This document shows positions 1 through 11,607 of a stretch of 64,000 nucleotides of DNA, one piece after another (position 1 is the first letter of the stretch; the number at the start of each line of letters is the position of its first letter). A model generated the notes under the pieces. That model was not told the DNA's origin, did no database searches, and worked only from the letters and a program-made list of their open reading frames with translations. The stretch comes from Adiantum capillus-veneris. Its lineage: Eukaryota; Streptophyta; Polypodiopsida; Polypodiales; Pteridaceae. A program made the position numbers and the translations under genes. The stretch is from positions 46,607,098 through 46,671,097 of the forward strand of contig CM043962.1 of the NCBI GenBank assembly GCA_014529385.2, in the 5' to 3' direction.

Positions 1-290
1 CAAGATTGCATTTTACCAAGATGGAAGAGTGGTAATACTAGAGCAACACTCCACATGACGGTGCGAGACTTATGGGACCACACTCAAAGTGGCTGCCTGT
101 CAACTGTAATGGATCTATGCGTCTTGATGTGGGTTCTTTTGTGGATAATTTTACTGGAAGAGACATCATCTTCTACTCTAAGACACACTAGGCCCCTGGG
201 CAATCCATGCCTCACATCAGTGGATATAGGTGGGAGACAGCTTACAGATAGGAAACACGCTCAGAGCACAGAGGATGGGGCTCAGGGGGA

Positions 291-806
291 GTGGCAGTGT
301 TATTTAGAGAGGATCTGCACCCATTGATACATATAGCCCGTAGGGATGAGCAGGCTAGGTACATGTGGGTGAGATTGAAAGCACAGACAGGCAGATATCT
401 CTACATTGCTATTTGCTACTTTCCTCCGAGTACATCAGTCTATGCATCACCCAGAGGACGGTCCCCTTTTTCTATTTTGGATGATGACATATGGGAGTTC
501 TCTAGAGATGGTGACATTATCATTCTAGGGGACTTCAATGCTAGGACTGCCCATCACCAGACAGTGTTTTATGATACTTCAGAGGAGATGCTGCGAGAGC
601 TAGATGTTGTAGAGACGGGCCTATCCAGACTATCACACGATGTGGAATATACTGAGTATGGGCAACACCTGATAGACATGGGCAGCGCACATGGATTGGC
701 CATCTTGAATGGCCTACAGAGATTTCCTGTTTTGGGAGGTTTTACATGCTTCCCACACAGACATGGAGCCAGCATAGTGGACTATGTCATGGCACAGCCA
801 AATCTC
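291..806 (+). pseudogene. LINE endonuclease (EEP) domain, fragment
   Basis: The open frame has the apurinic-endonuclease-like signature: GDFNART (catalytic Asp/Asn of the EEP fold) near residue 82, and a C-terminal HGASIVDYVM segment where LINE endonucleases carry their SxxDH/SxIDYV motif. In the family this domain nicks target DNA to prime reverse transcription. The frame opens with GTG, so position 291 is only where it opens; similar coding sense upstream (before 291) is in another frame. It ends at a stop shortly before the duplicated block at 834. Confidence 0.75.
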
Positions 807-833
807 TAGTATCCAAGATCTCGCAGTTGGGTC

Positions 834-1113
834 GGGTGGCAGTGGATCATGCTCTTGTGTTGATGACCATCTCCTTCCAATTCAGTGTAGCACACAGGCC
901 ACGGTAGCAGCCCCTACTCGCTACACCTTCACACGGGAGACGGATTTTGTATACATAGACGGGATCTATAGATGGGTGGCAATGGATCATGCTCTTGTGT
1001 CGATGACCATCTCCTTCCAGTTCAATGTAGCACACAGGCCACGGTAGCAGCCCCTACTCGCTACACCTTCACACGGGAGACGGATTTTGTATACATAGAC
1101 GGGATCTATAGAC
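834..1113 (+). repeat. 140-bp tandem duplication inside the LINE
   Basis: Two head-to-tail copies of about 140 bp (834-973 and 974-1113) differ at only a few positions, for example GTTGATGACC against GTCGATGACC. 140 is not a multiple of three, so the duplication itself shifts the LINE frame. Confidence 0.85.
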
Positions 1114-1463
1114 GCATATGCACTGAGGACCCAGGGCGACCTCTGGATGAGCTAACCACTATACTGACACAGACATTACATGATGCAGCAGCAGAGGCAT
1201 ACCCACACACCCAGCCTAAGCAGAGACGCCGATCAGGGAGCATGCCCTAGAACAACTGGTACGATGAGGAGTGCCACCATACTAGAGCTAGACTTCAGAG
1301 GGAGGTGCTTTTGGGGGATGTCACTCACAGACAGTCTCACAGATTGACTTCTGACGCTTGGTGCAGCGGAAGAATAGGGCTTTTTTGGCGCGACTCGAGC
1401 AGGATCTATACCAGCTATTCTTGAGTTAGGACTCACGTGAGGCATGGTGGCTCTTTCATGAGC

Positions 1464-1466
<3 letters not shown>

Positions 1467-1518
<52 letters not shown>
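1467..1518 (+). repeat. Poly-C homopolymer, 52 bases
   Basis: An uninterrupted run of C inside the LINE, giving poly-Gly or poly-Pro in artefactual frames. The minus strand is a 52-base G run able to form G-quadruplex. Length may be unreliable if it came from long reads. Confidence 0.9.
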
Positions 1519-1640
1519 ACTATTACCTCCACACAGACCTGGGGTCAGTACGCATCATCTTTGTACACAGTACCTGGACAGCCGCCCCTTCCCAACCCCC
1601 CCAATCCATGCCCGCACACATGTGCTTTTTTCACCGCTGA

Positions 1641-3597
1641 GATGGTGAAGAAATCCATTGACAAGATGAGGACTGGGAGAGCATATGATCATGATGGCTT
1701 AGTCGATGAGAATTTCATGCATGACAAAGACCTACTAGTAGAGCTTCTGGCATTATGTTTAACCGTGCCATGTGTGAGGGCCTACCGGACACTTGCAGCC
1801 TATCTACGATTGTACCTATCTTCAAGTCAGGAGACCCCATGGAGCCTGGGAATTACCGCACTATCATGATTGGACACACATTGGCACGGTTGTATGCATC
1901 CATTCTTGAGCAACACTTGAGTAGATGGGAAGAAAGGGAAGGAATGCGTGCAGCTAGGCAGGCAGGGTTCGGGAGAGGCTTCTCTACTCTTGACCATATC
2001 TTGACACTCGGGGCCATCATCAAGGAGGGAAGATCTCATGGGAGACGGATCTATTGTAGCTTTGTGGACTTTCGCAAAGCTTTTGACATAGTACCCAGAG
2101 CTAGATTAATGCGCAGATTACAGGAGATGGGAGTACCCACAGAGCTCATTTGGGGGGATCATGGCACTGTACAGATTAGTAGTAGGGCATGTGCGCACCC
2201 CTGAGGGACTTTCTACACCGGTTCACTCCACTATTGGGGTGAAGCAGGGCTGCCCGCTCTCTCCTACTCTTTTCGGTATGTATGTGGACAAGGTTTCTGA
2301 CTACATTGAGAGCGATGGTGATAGAGGTGCACAGTTGGCAGGGACATGGATTCCACTTTTGTTATATGCTGATGATATTGTGTTGATCTCCGAATCTCCA
2401 TAGGGAATGCAACGTCAATTGGATCCTTTGCATAGGTTTGCCCACAAAAGTGGTTTGTCTGTCAACCTTGGTAAAACCAAGGTTATGGTGTTTAATACCA
2501 CCCCACAATGGATCAAGAGGTCAACACCTACATTCACATACGGCCAGGAGACTGTGGAGTACACAGATGCTTACACTTACCTTGGAGTGGTTTTTTGCGG
2601 ACCTGCATTCTCACTCAGAAGAGCGGCAGAGACCAGATTGACTAGAGCCCACGCAGCATTGGGTAGACTGGAGAGGATGTGTTCACAGGTTCAGTTTCAG
2701 GAGCCCCGGATGAAGCTCTGGCTCTTTGACACTCTGGTGGCTTCTGCATTGCTCTATGGAGCTGAGATATGGGGACCTTCTTTGGATCACCACGGGAGGC
2801 CGAGTCCACTGATGGATGGGGGAACATGGAGAAACCTCTCCTCTCTATGATCTCGCGGCTCATTAGAGCCAAGGCATCAATACCACGGGCCATTATCCAA
2901 GCAGAGCTAGTGGCCCCCCCACTACTCTCCTTCATAAACCAGACATGGGAACTTCCTAGAGACAGATATGCTCGCATTGCACTTGAGTCCTCTCGACAGT
3001 TATCCATGCAAGGAGATACAGCATGCTGGTATGGGGAGATGGCATCATGGTTTCGGGCGCATGGGTTCAGCATAGACAGGCTGCCACCATTCCAGTACTC
3101 CTTGATGCACCATCTCTCACTCTTACATAGTCGGAGATCACCAAGCTCATCCGCCAAGACCTGACCTAGCTAGACACCAGGAGGACATGGATATAGCCAG
3201 CACAGGAATTGGGCACAAAGATGGCTTTCTACAGAGACCATCTTCTCCAGCTTACGGAGGATGGTTTTGTGACGAGACCAAGATACATGGACACCCACTT
3301 GTCTCATGGGATACGATGTGCTATTGCCAGTTACGCACATCTTCTCACCAGCTATTGCAGATTGAGACTGGGAGATACAGCGGAGTACAAGCAAAGGCGA
3401 GGACATGCCCCTTGTGTGACATGGAGCCTGAAACAAAGCTGCACTACACATGTCGCTGCCCCGTCTACTACGAGATACGAGGCCGCTTCCATTGCTTGTT
3501 TAGAGAGGGTTTTGGACCACTCTCAAGAGTCATGGGATACGAGGACCAGAGATGCCTAGGTTTTGTTCTTGCTCCAGCTACGCAGACACAGAGATAG
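1641..3597 (+). pseudogene. LINE reverse transcriptase and C-terminal zinc knuckle, frameshifted
   Basis: Successive frames give the reverse-transcriptase path. A DHDGLVDENF-like fingers start (about 1660-1710) is followed by IVPIFKSGDPMEPGNYRTI (about 1810-1865), then by SFVDFRKAFDIVPR with the first catalytic Asp (about 2060-2100). Next come GVKQGCPLSPTLF (about 2240) and the catalytic YADD (2365-2376), then the thumb SGLSVNLGKTKVMVFN (about 2450-2500). Further on a CPLC...H....C knuckle (about 3405-3460) matches the zf-RVT-like end of plant LINEs. At least three frameshifts separate these blocks. The domain would copy LINE RNA into DNA; this copy is inactive as written. Confidence 0.85.
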
Positions 3598-4108
3598 CCT
3601 AATGAGTGGCGAGGCTAGCCAGTCTCAAAGACGGATCATAGACTTCTTCAGAGCAGACACGGGATAGCCGCAGGAGCCACTCCCACAACATAGCTCCTCT
3701 CATCTCACACCAGAGGCACACTGATCAACCGAGCGACTGAATTGGGGAAATCTAGGCGCCCACAACTGCGGAGAACTACACAGCATCGACGGAGGCTACG
3801 CCAGAAGATTCAGAGCACTCTGGCCAGGCACGCACGACGCCCGGTCAAACTACTAACCATGGAGGAGATTGATGAGATCCGCCAACGACCGATGCTAGAT
3901 CTCCTGTGATTCAGCTATCCCAGCAAGCTGCCCCTTTTTTGCTTAGTTCACATCGACCAGTCTAGGATCCCATAGTATATATCTTTGTTTTGTATTGTTG
4001 TTATTTTGTTACTCTGACTTTGTATCAGATCCACCACCTTGTAACTTTCTAGTCTCATTGGTCACTTTGGCCTTTTGAAGACGTTAATATAACATTTCAT
4101 TTCATATC

Positions 4109-4111
<3 letters not shown>
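3598..4111 (+). other. LINE 3' untranslated tail
   Basis: No long frame. The segment turns AT-rich and finishes with repeated CATTT-type words directly against a (CT)n tract, as expected of a LINE 3' end. Confidence 0.5.

Positions 4112-4203
<92 letters not shown>
4112..4203 (+). repeat. (CT)n microsatellite
   Basis: About 92 bases of uninterrupted CT, followed by a short (CA)n run (about 4211-4232). Frames across it are low-complexity artefacts. 4233-4596 shows no gene. Confidence 0.95.
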
Positions 4204-4205
<2 letters not shown>

Positions 4206-4595
4206 GTGCGTGCACACACACACATACACATACCTTGGTAAAACATCTACACCTTCTTCGATATATGTGCAACTCAAGTAGTTGGAGGTAGTGGCTCTCA
4301 GAAGATAAAACAACATTGCTAACCATAGAAGAAGCCCAAATGCATCCAATGCTAGGACGCTTTGCATCCTTGCATCCCCATTAAGGTCTTTTCGTATTCA
4401 CCGTTTCAAGAAAAGGACCCATTTTTGAAATTTCACTTCAATTGTTGCATCACCAGTGTAACATGTAGATAAATATCTCTCAGCACATCAGCCCCCACAA
4501 TGCTCTAATGTATAGGGAAGTGCCATTGTCGATGATGGGAGAGTGGGAGAGTGTATGGATATGAATGCGTCCCGAGGTTTGGACAGGCAAATGGA

Positions 4596-4596
<1 letters not shown>

Positions 4597-4665
<69 letters not shown>
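4597..4665 (+). repeat. Compound (CT)n(CA)n microsatellite
   Basis: CT dinucleotides to 4639, then CA to about 4665. The CA part marks the outer edge of the left inverted arm; the right arm likewise ends in (GT)n at about 14683-14710. Confidence 0.9.
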
Positions 4666-4669
<4 letters not shown>

Positions 4670-6277
4670 GTATTGCTACAGACCTTAATTAGCAAAACCA
4701 TGCCCTCCATTCCCAAAAAAAAACAATCCCTAATCAAGCTTATGGTTCCCCTGCACCAAGATCACCCTTAAACGCTCTTGCCATCGTTTGAGTCGTATAC
4801 AAACAATTAAGAACACTGCACCAAAATCTTTTTCCTTTAAAGGGGTTTTTAACAACCCTGGTGGCTAGTTCTTGGCTGTATGTGGTTTCCTCTTGTATTT
4901 TCTTCCCATGGGAGTATACCCTTAAATGGGCGTGGAAAAAACATATGTCTGCTAATAACCCTACATGGGACAGGGCACTTCACGTGGAATGTGACCTCTT
5001 CTCGAAAAAATATGGGTGTGTTCCCCGCATGGAGCACCTGCCTTATTTACCACTCTTGGTTTTTATGACACTTAATTAGAGAGTGGACACGAAGCACTCA
5101 CGCACCGTTGCCTCCCTATTGGCCCATTAACCGAGTTGCTTGCTCTGCTTTACCCTCTACATATCAGAATCCACCGCTCCTGCATCTTCTTCTCTATGAT
5201 AGTTAACATGGCGGATGCCACTTATGTGCCTTGAGACTCTATCAGGTTGAGGAGCAGATATGGAATGGATTCACCTTGCAGGCGATACTCAATGCATCAC
5301 CGATGGTCTTTTTCATTATAAATATAAGGTGCAGGTTGCTCTATGCCCCTCACTTAGCTTGGTCTTTTGCATTTTGTGTGTGTATTTGCAAGAGAGTTCG
5401 TTGAGGGCTTTCTGATCTCCTGCTTATTGTGTGGATATGGATTTGGTGCAACACGAAGGGGCTTCTCAGGTTTGTACCCTACTGGAACTGGTTCTATTCA
5501 TTCAAACATGCTATATCATTACTTTGCACTTGTTGATTGCTTTTATGTCGTGAAGCATTGTTGTTTATTTGTGAATGCCGATAGTAGCAGGCAGCTAATG
5601 CTTTTTGGTGGGTGATGTTTGGAAATATTAGCTGCTAGGGCTTTAAAATGTTTTGTCTTTGCTTACTTGTCACATGACTTCTCTCTTGATTCCGGGTTTT
5701 TCTAATTTTAGATATTGCCCAGGTTTGGGGGGTAAGAGAGAAATATAATTTTCCCTTCGCTTTTGTAGGCAAAACAGTGAACTCTTCTTCTTTTGAGTTT
5801 GCATAGATTTTGAAAAAACATAAACCATTAAGGTTTTTTTGGGGGGTTGGAGATGTCGGTTCACTATATGGGAAGACTCGTAGCCCGAATGGCTCTAGTT
5901 ACAGTCGTTAACTATTTTTTGTGAGGTTGTTTTCATAATGTGTGTCTTATTGTTTTGACCATACTATATGGTTATACTTCATGCAATTAGCTTGTTGATA
6001 TAATGCATACCACGTTGTCATATTTAAAAATTTTACTGGTGCTAAGGGCCTGTGCTCGAAACACCTATAGATGGTTTTTTGGGCTAAACGAGCTATAAAA
6101 ACGGTTTTTTTTCACAAATGATGCATAGCTTCTTAGTTTTGTTGTTCTCTGACATGGAACATTGGGATACTACGTTAGTTTTGGTGTGAAAAAAGAAGGG
6201 AACCAATGGTATCTCGCCCATACTTTGTTCATAAAGATTTTTGGTATTTGGCTTGATATGCATAATTGTGGTTATAT
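4640..6277 (+). repeat. Left arm of a ~10 kb inverted repeat
   Basis: Reads continuously, in reverse complement, with 13076-14711. Matching landmarks: the (CA)n edge and TAATTAGCAAAACCATGCC at about 4688; the TTGCAAGAGAGTT block near 5388; GGTTGGAGATGT near 5845; and AATCTTTATGAAC read in reverse near 6230. The copies are about 90% identical by eye with small indels. Two frames of about 81-82 codons face each other in the arms but both open with TTG and the differences often change amino acids, so I do not call them genes. The arm could derive from a gene promoter/first exon or from a transposon end. Confidence 0.8.
5314..5330 (+). promoter_or_regulatory. Possible TATA box in left inverted arm
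   Basis: TATAAATATA at 5317-5326 is followed about 130 bases later by an open stretch and a donor-like CAG/GTTTGT near 5468. The right arm has a degraded version (TATAGATATA, read in reverse). This would fit a captured promoter and first exon; it is weak evidence. Confidence 0.25.
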
Positions 6278-6603
6278 TGAAACCAAACTGGAGATAAAAG
6301 GAACTTTTAAGTTTTATCTGACTGCGTGAATTTTGGGGAGGGGAAGGAATGATACTGCGAACATTTGCTTGGCCCTGAAGATTTCTTAGACTGATCGTAC
6401 CGCATTCTGAAAGTTCATGGTAACATATGGTTCTTAACCTAAAAGTGCGAAATACCGTATGGAAGCAGTGGTATAAAGGTTCAAGATGATTTGGGACTGA
6501 AATTGGGAGTAAGAAACTTGGATCAGAAGGGGTGGTGGCCTTTGGATCAAAATGATATGTATGTAAATAGCTATTAAAGGTCTTAATAAATCGAGTTATA
6601 TAA

Positions 6604-6649
<46 letters not shown>

Positions 6650-7389
6650 AAAAATTCACTTGTATCTTAAAGAGTGATGACCTTTTTTATTACAAATTTT
6701 AAAAAGAACTTAAAAAGAACAAAAGACTTGACAAAACTGGAACTCATGATTATCTTGGACGATGGTTTTAAGTCAAAGAGGTTGTAAGATGGACATGGAT
6801 AACAACTAATATAGTCCATGGACACCTGTAAATCGCACTCAAGGCTAATATTGTTGGTGTCTTGTTTGAATGGATGCAAATGAGGACTCTATCCTTTCTT
6901 GGAATTTTTTTGGCTTAAGGTGTTGTTCGTCCTTGATGTACTAGTCTCTTGCCACTTTATGGGTCCATCTTGATAGATCTACCTTTGTACTTAAAAACAA
7001 GGTGAAAATTCACTATGGCCTACATAAGGCTATTGACAAGAAATTCCTAATAAAAAGATTGTTTGAGAAAAATAGAAAGTGACACTATTATTTTTAAACA
7101 TGTAATGTCACAATATAATATTACGTTTTATTGAAAAAATGTGTAACAATAAACTATTCACATTACAATATATTTCAAAGGCATCAAAATAATGTTATGC
7201 CCCTCTTTAAAGACACAGGTACACAAATGTCAACACCTTCTCACAAGGCCCTATAAAAAACAAGGTGAGGAGTCACTATGGTCTGCTAAAGGTAAGGGAG
7301 AGGGGGAAGATTTATCGAAAGTAGGTCTCAATTAGTTGTGCAATTGTATTGTTTTGATATAGAATTGTATTGTCTATATACACACATAA
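6278..7389. other. AT-rich spacer without a recognisable gene
   Basis: Stops are dense in all frames. It contains a (TA)n tract at 6609-6646 and, near 7000-7030 and 7255-7290, copies of a motif reading AAGGTGA...CACTATGG...CTGCTAAAGG that recurs elsewhere in the spacer. No coding signal seen. Confidence 0.6.
6609..6646. repeat. (TA)n microsatellite
   Basis: About 38 bases of alternating TA, flanked by ordinary AT-rich sequence. Confidence 0.95.
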
Positions 7390-7392
7390 TTA

Positions 7393-7754
7393 GGCCCCTA
7401 TCACACTGGGCCGCGTGTCCATCATGAGTTGGATGGCCATGAACAACATGCCCTTGCATGAGAAGAGTTCGGATTACAATAGCTAGCACAAATGTTGTCA
7501 CACTGAGCACATGCGAGAAATTAGAAAAGTTGCGACGCGTCCAATCAAATGGCAGGATTAGTGTTGGGATTGAAGTTGGGCGGGCATGGGGGGGTGATAG
7601 AGTTTTGGAAAAAGTGTGTCGCTGAGCTAGACAGCCAACTAAGTTGGGGGAACATGGACAACATCCCAGTGTGATAGGTGACTCCGTCGGCACATCCATT
7701 GATTGGTTGGGAAGAGAATAAATGTTGTCTGCATGTCCCAATGTGACACGGGCG
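7393..7754. mobile_element. PIF/Harbinger-like MITE with TTA duplication
   Basis: A 362-bp segment is bounded by imperfect terminal inverted repeats. The left end reads GGCCCCTATCACACTGGG; the right end reads CCCAATGTGACACGGGCG, and 14 of 18 positions pair. TTA lies directly outside both ends (7390-7392, 7755-7757), the target-site duplication usual for PIF/Harbinger elements. A further inner inverted copy of the end sequence lies near 7660-7680. The minus-strand frame through it has no known domain, so it is non-autonomous and would need a transposase in trans. Confidence 0.65.
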
Positions 7755-8280
7755 TTAGAAACTAGCGGTTCTAAACTGGCCTATCGATCGGTATGGCCCC
7801 TACCACTGCCTTCGACGACGGATTATGGATATGAGAAATACACTTTCTCGTTGTCCCTAGCCCTACCACACAAATGCACCCACATCTACATAAAGATGAA
7901 ATGGTCAACAAATAGTGAGGTAAAAGTTTACGTAAATGTTGAAAGAAAAGGGGCGTTTTTTTATGGCCTTCAAAATGAAAAAACTTGAATCATCCTTAAG
8001 ATGACACTTATTTTTTCCAAACTCTATAAAGAATTAGTAGAGATGCCTTGTCCGTTACGATGAATCTATTTAAACAAGGTGAAAAACTCACATTGACATT
8101 TTAAGATAAATAAAGTAAAAAAGTAAAAATAAATAAATAAATAATAATAATAAGAAAAACAACAAAATAAAGAGACCCCATTACAAACTAAAAAGTAGAT
8201 CTAATAAACATAGATACTAATTAAACAAATTCTTAAGAAAAAGTAGGTTCAATAAAAATAAAAAATAAAAAAATATTTTC

Positions 8281-8428
8281 ATGAAATGTCCTTTTAGGAG
8301 GTCTTAAACAAAAAGATTCTTTTACAAATCAAAATATTACATTATTTCACATCATGTCCTTTTAGAAGGTCTTTAATGAAAAGGTTTTTTTACAAATCAA
8401 AATATTACATTATTTCATATCATTGGAT
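8281..8428. repeat. Local direct duplication (about 70-bp units)
   Basis: The words TGTCCTTTTAG(G/A)AGGTCTT and CAAATCAAAATATTACATTA occur twice in the same order, giving two adjacent diverged units. Confidence 0.7.
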
Positions 8429-9352
8429 CAAAATTCTATGAATGTACTACTAATGCTTTGTTCTTTAAGGGTTTCTAAAGCAGTCCAAATAAACAAAGAT
8501 AAATTAATCTTTTTTATAAAATGGAGTCCATGCTTTTAAATGAGATGAATTTTTTACAAACTAAAATAACAACAAGTGAAAGGGTCACGAACGGCTTTCA
8601 AAAACAATAAGAAAGTGATAAAATTATTAGGTTGAATTAAATTCAGTGTTTGGGAAAGGATTGCCTCAGCTTAGTCTTGAGCCTATTGAAAATCGAGACT
8701 AGCTAATTGCAAACCATAGTAAACGGAAGAAAAACCGATGAAATATGTGAGAAAGTCGACCAAAAATTTTGCAAATCTCAAAATTTCTACTAGTATTTCT
8801 GATTTTCTTCTTTGTGAGGAAGATTTTAAAGCTCTTTTGATGGACACATATCTCACAATTAGAATTGAGAGACCTTCACCCATATGGATACTAAGGTCTT
8901 TAGCAGGCTAGTAAAATGAGAAGGAAGTAAAATAAACTTAAAACAAAATTTATTTTAGTGCTTTTTTCATTAAAGAAGATAAATTTAATAAACATAAAAA
9001 AATAATAAAACAAATCAATGAAATAAATCGTAATGAAGTCCTAAAATGAAAGGACCCTTTGTCAATACTTTACATCATCGGATCAAACTCCCATACACTT
9101 TTTAACCAAAAAGGTGAATGCAACTTTAAACAAGGTGAGGAGGCACAAAGGCCTGCTAAGGTAAGGGGAGATGAGGGATAGTAAGTTTAAATATGTGCTT
9201 ACAATCACATGGATTTTTTTGGGTGTTTTAATATAAATTTATATTATCTATTAGGGAGTACTAGCTGTTTAAAAATCAAAATTTCCTTTAATTATCTTAC
9301 AAGATTCTTTAGTTAAGACTTTTTTATTGTTAGGGTTACCAACGACGACTGC

Positions 9353-9355
<3 letters not shown>

Positions 9356-9405
<50 letters not shown>
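9356..9405. repeat. (CT)n microsatellite
   Basis: Fifty bases of CT; the frames on both strands through it are repeat artefacts. Confidence 0.95.
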
Positions 9406-9408
<3 letters not shown>

Positions 9409-9743
9409 TGCACCAGCCTGTAGATAACACGTGTCTCCATCTCTCTTCTCTTTCTTTTTCGCTGTCCCCATTCTGCATTGTTTCGTTGTTTCAGACCTCT
9501 CTCTCTCTCTCTCATCATGTCATGCCTCGAAGCATGTGTATGGCCCTACAATCTCTGCATCTACAAAATGTTGAGTGCAAGCTCGCAATTGGGACACAGT
9601 TAGCAGAAGCTGATGGCTAGGCGCAAGTGATTGGGGAGGGAGGCAACACGAGGCGCAAGTGATTCAAAAACTTGTTAGAACCAAGGTTTCACCCAAACTC
9701 TATCACGTGCAAGGGAACATGTGAGGGCCACGAAATTCACATA

Positions 9744-10170
9744 GAGATTGCTTGCCACGACTATTGCAGGAGGTCTTAGTGGGAGAGAGGACGTGTGGGG
9801 ACAGGGGCATACACGCAGGGAGGCAAGGTGATGAGGGAAGGAGCTCGAATAGAAAGCTAATCTTAAAGGGTAATGAATTTTATTGTGTAGGAGCCATTAG
9901 GAATACCTTTTAAATTGTTTTATTATCATTTATGTTTATTAAATTTATATTTTCTTATGAAAAAGCACTAATTATTTTACTACTTTTCATAAGAAAATGT
10001 AAATTTAATAAACATAAAAGATAATAAGAGATTGTTTGTCATGGATGTTCCAAGAGGTCTTAGTGAGAGAAAGGACGTGTGTAGGGATAGGGGCATGCAC
10101 ACAGGAAGGCAATGTGATGAGGGAAGGAGCTTGAATAGAAAGGGAATCTTAAAGGGTAATGAATAAATTT
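9744..10170. repeat. Direct duplication of a ~140-bp block
   Basis: Copy one (about 9744-9882) and copy two (about 10028-10170) share AGAGGACGTGTG-like, GGGGCAT(A/G)CAC and GATGAGGGAAGGAGCT words and the end TCTTAAAGGGTAATGAAT. Between and after them a short segment with AATTTAATAAACATAAAAG recurs several times. Confidence 0.7.
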
Positions 10171-10413
10171 AATAAACATAAAAGATAATAAAATAAATTA
10201 AAAGGTATTCCTATTAAATTTAATAAACATAAAAGATAATAAAACAAATTAAAAGGTATTCCTAATGGCTTCAAAAAAATTAAAAGGTTTTCCTAGTTCA
10301 AAGATTCCCCTCAACAACAAGCATAACAACGTGTTAGTTTATAGCACGTAACAACGAGTAATGACAAAGCACATAAATTTGCAACAATATTAGCTGGGAA
10401 GGACGAATATAGC

Positions 10414-10453
<40 letters not shown>

Positions 10454-10730
10454 GCTAAAGAGAAGAGAAGAAAATGATAAAGAAAAAATGAATGAGAAGA
10501 GAAACATCTATTTATATGGACACAAAATGTCTTTTGACTTTCCACCTTCATCTTGTCTTTTCATTTGCTAAAATCACCCTTCACTTATGCACTTAATATG
10601 TTTTAAAAGAATTTTTAATTTTTTGAGATTGGGAGACCTAATGAAATAAGTCTTTATGAAATTCTTACATCAAAGGCTCTCTATCAAGACTTTACATCAT
10701 GGGATCAAACTCCTATGCATACTTTAAAAA

Positions 10731-11190
10731 ATAGCATTTAAAAGACCATGATTCCTTTCCATTCGAGTCTTTTTTGAGCCTCTTAGGACACTTGTCATGC
10801 AAACAAAATTGAACGATCTTTGCCCATAGTACACTAAGGCCTTTAGCAGGCCAAAAATAGCATTTAAAAGACCATGATTTCTTTTCGTTTCACAAGATTT
10901 TTAAGCCTCCTTGGGACACTTAGTACGCAATGAAATTTGAATGACCTTCACCAATAGTGGGTTTCTTCCTCTCTCTCTTTGAGACTTCTATACTTTATAT
11001 AGTGGACCTTAAAATTTTCAAGGAAGGAGAGACCCTCCACCTGTCACACTTACACTTTGCTTTATTTCAAAGAGAACCTTAGAAAATATCTCTATACTAT
11101 ATAAAATGGAGCTTAAAATTTTCAAGGAAGGAAAGACCCTCCACTTGTCACGTTGTGCTTCATTTCAAAGAGAACCTTAAAAAACATTTA
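10731..11190. repeat. Two local direct duplications
   Basis: TAGCATTTAAAAGACCATGA begins two copies at about 10731 and 10857. A second pair sharing CTTAAAATTTTCAAGGAAGG and GACCCTCCAC lies at about 10985-11070 and 11095-11180. Confidence 0.7.
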
Positions 11191-11550
11191 ATTTGAAATG
11201 AAAAAGTGAAGAGTAAGTACTAAGATGGTAAAAACTAAAAATGTTTCTCAATCTCTCCAATGTAAAGCAAGAAAACTTTGTACTCTATCTATATTTATAA
11301 TATTTATAGTCTTTGGGAAGGCCATAGAGTTTCATTTAAGCCCTCCAATTTCAAAGTGAACATTGATTACTTTTAGTTTCAAAAGCTATTTAAAGGGTGG
11401 TTTTACTTTATATTTTGAAGGCCATAAAGAACTTTCTTGTTTGTCACCCAATGAACCTCCCTTTGGAGGCTTGCATGAATCTTCCATGCCATAAGTGATC
11501 TTCCGCATGAAGCTTAGTAGTTGCACACGTGTTTTCGTGTTTTTTGTGTA

Positions 11551-11607
<57 letters not shown>

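Larger units (their letters stand above)
1..4111 (+). mobile_element. Non-LTR retrotransposon (LINE), 5' truncated by window edge, decayed
   Basis: The stretch reads in order as an endonuclease/exonuclease/phosphatase domain (about 291-806), a reverse transcriptase with a YADD box (2365-2376), a thumb/connection region and a CPLC...H...C zinc knuckle near the C-terminus (about 3400-3480), followed by an AT-rich 3' tail ending in short CATTT repeats just before a (CT)n tract. This order is that of plant LINEs that copy themselves by target-primed reverse transcription. The frame changes several times and a 140-bp tandem duplication and a 52-base C run break it, so this copy cannot encode a complete protein. 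The 5' end lies before the window. Confidence 0.85.

Noticed and set aside
4102-4367. Arg-Glu or Leu-Ser repeat proteins over (CT)n/(GA)n tracts here and at 4480-4737, 9269-9620, 28612-28824, 48037-48234 and 49561-49936
   Set aside because: They are translations of dinucleotide repeats.
5367-5615. An 82-codon frame in the left inverted arm, mirrored at 13728-13973
   Set aside because: It starts with TTG in both arms and many differences change the amino acid, so there is no sign of selection on a protein.
7328-7741. A 137-codon minus-strand frame
   Set aside because: It lies almost wholly within the PIF/Harbinger-like element and has no transposase motif.
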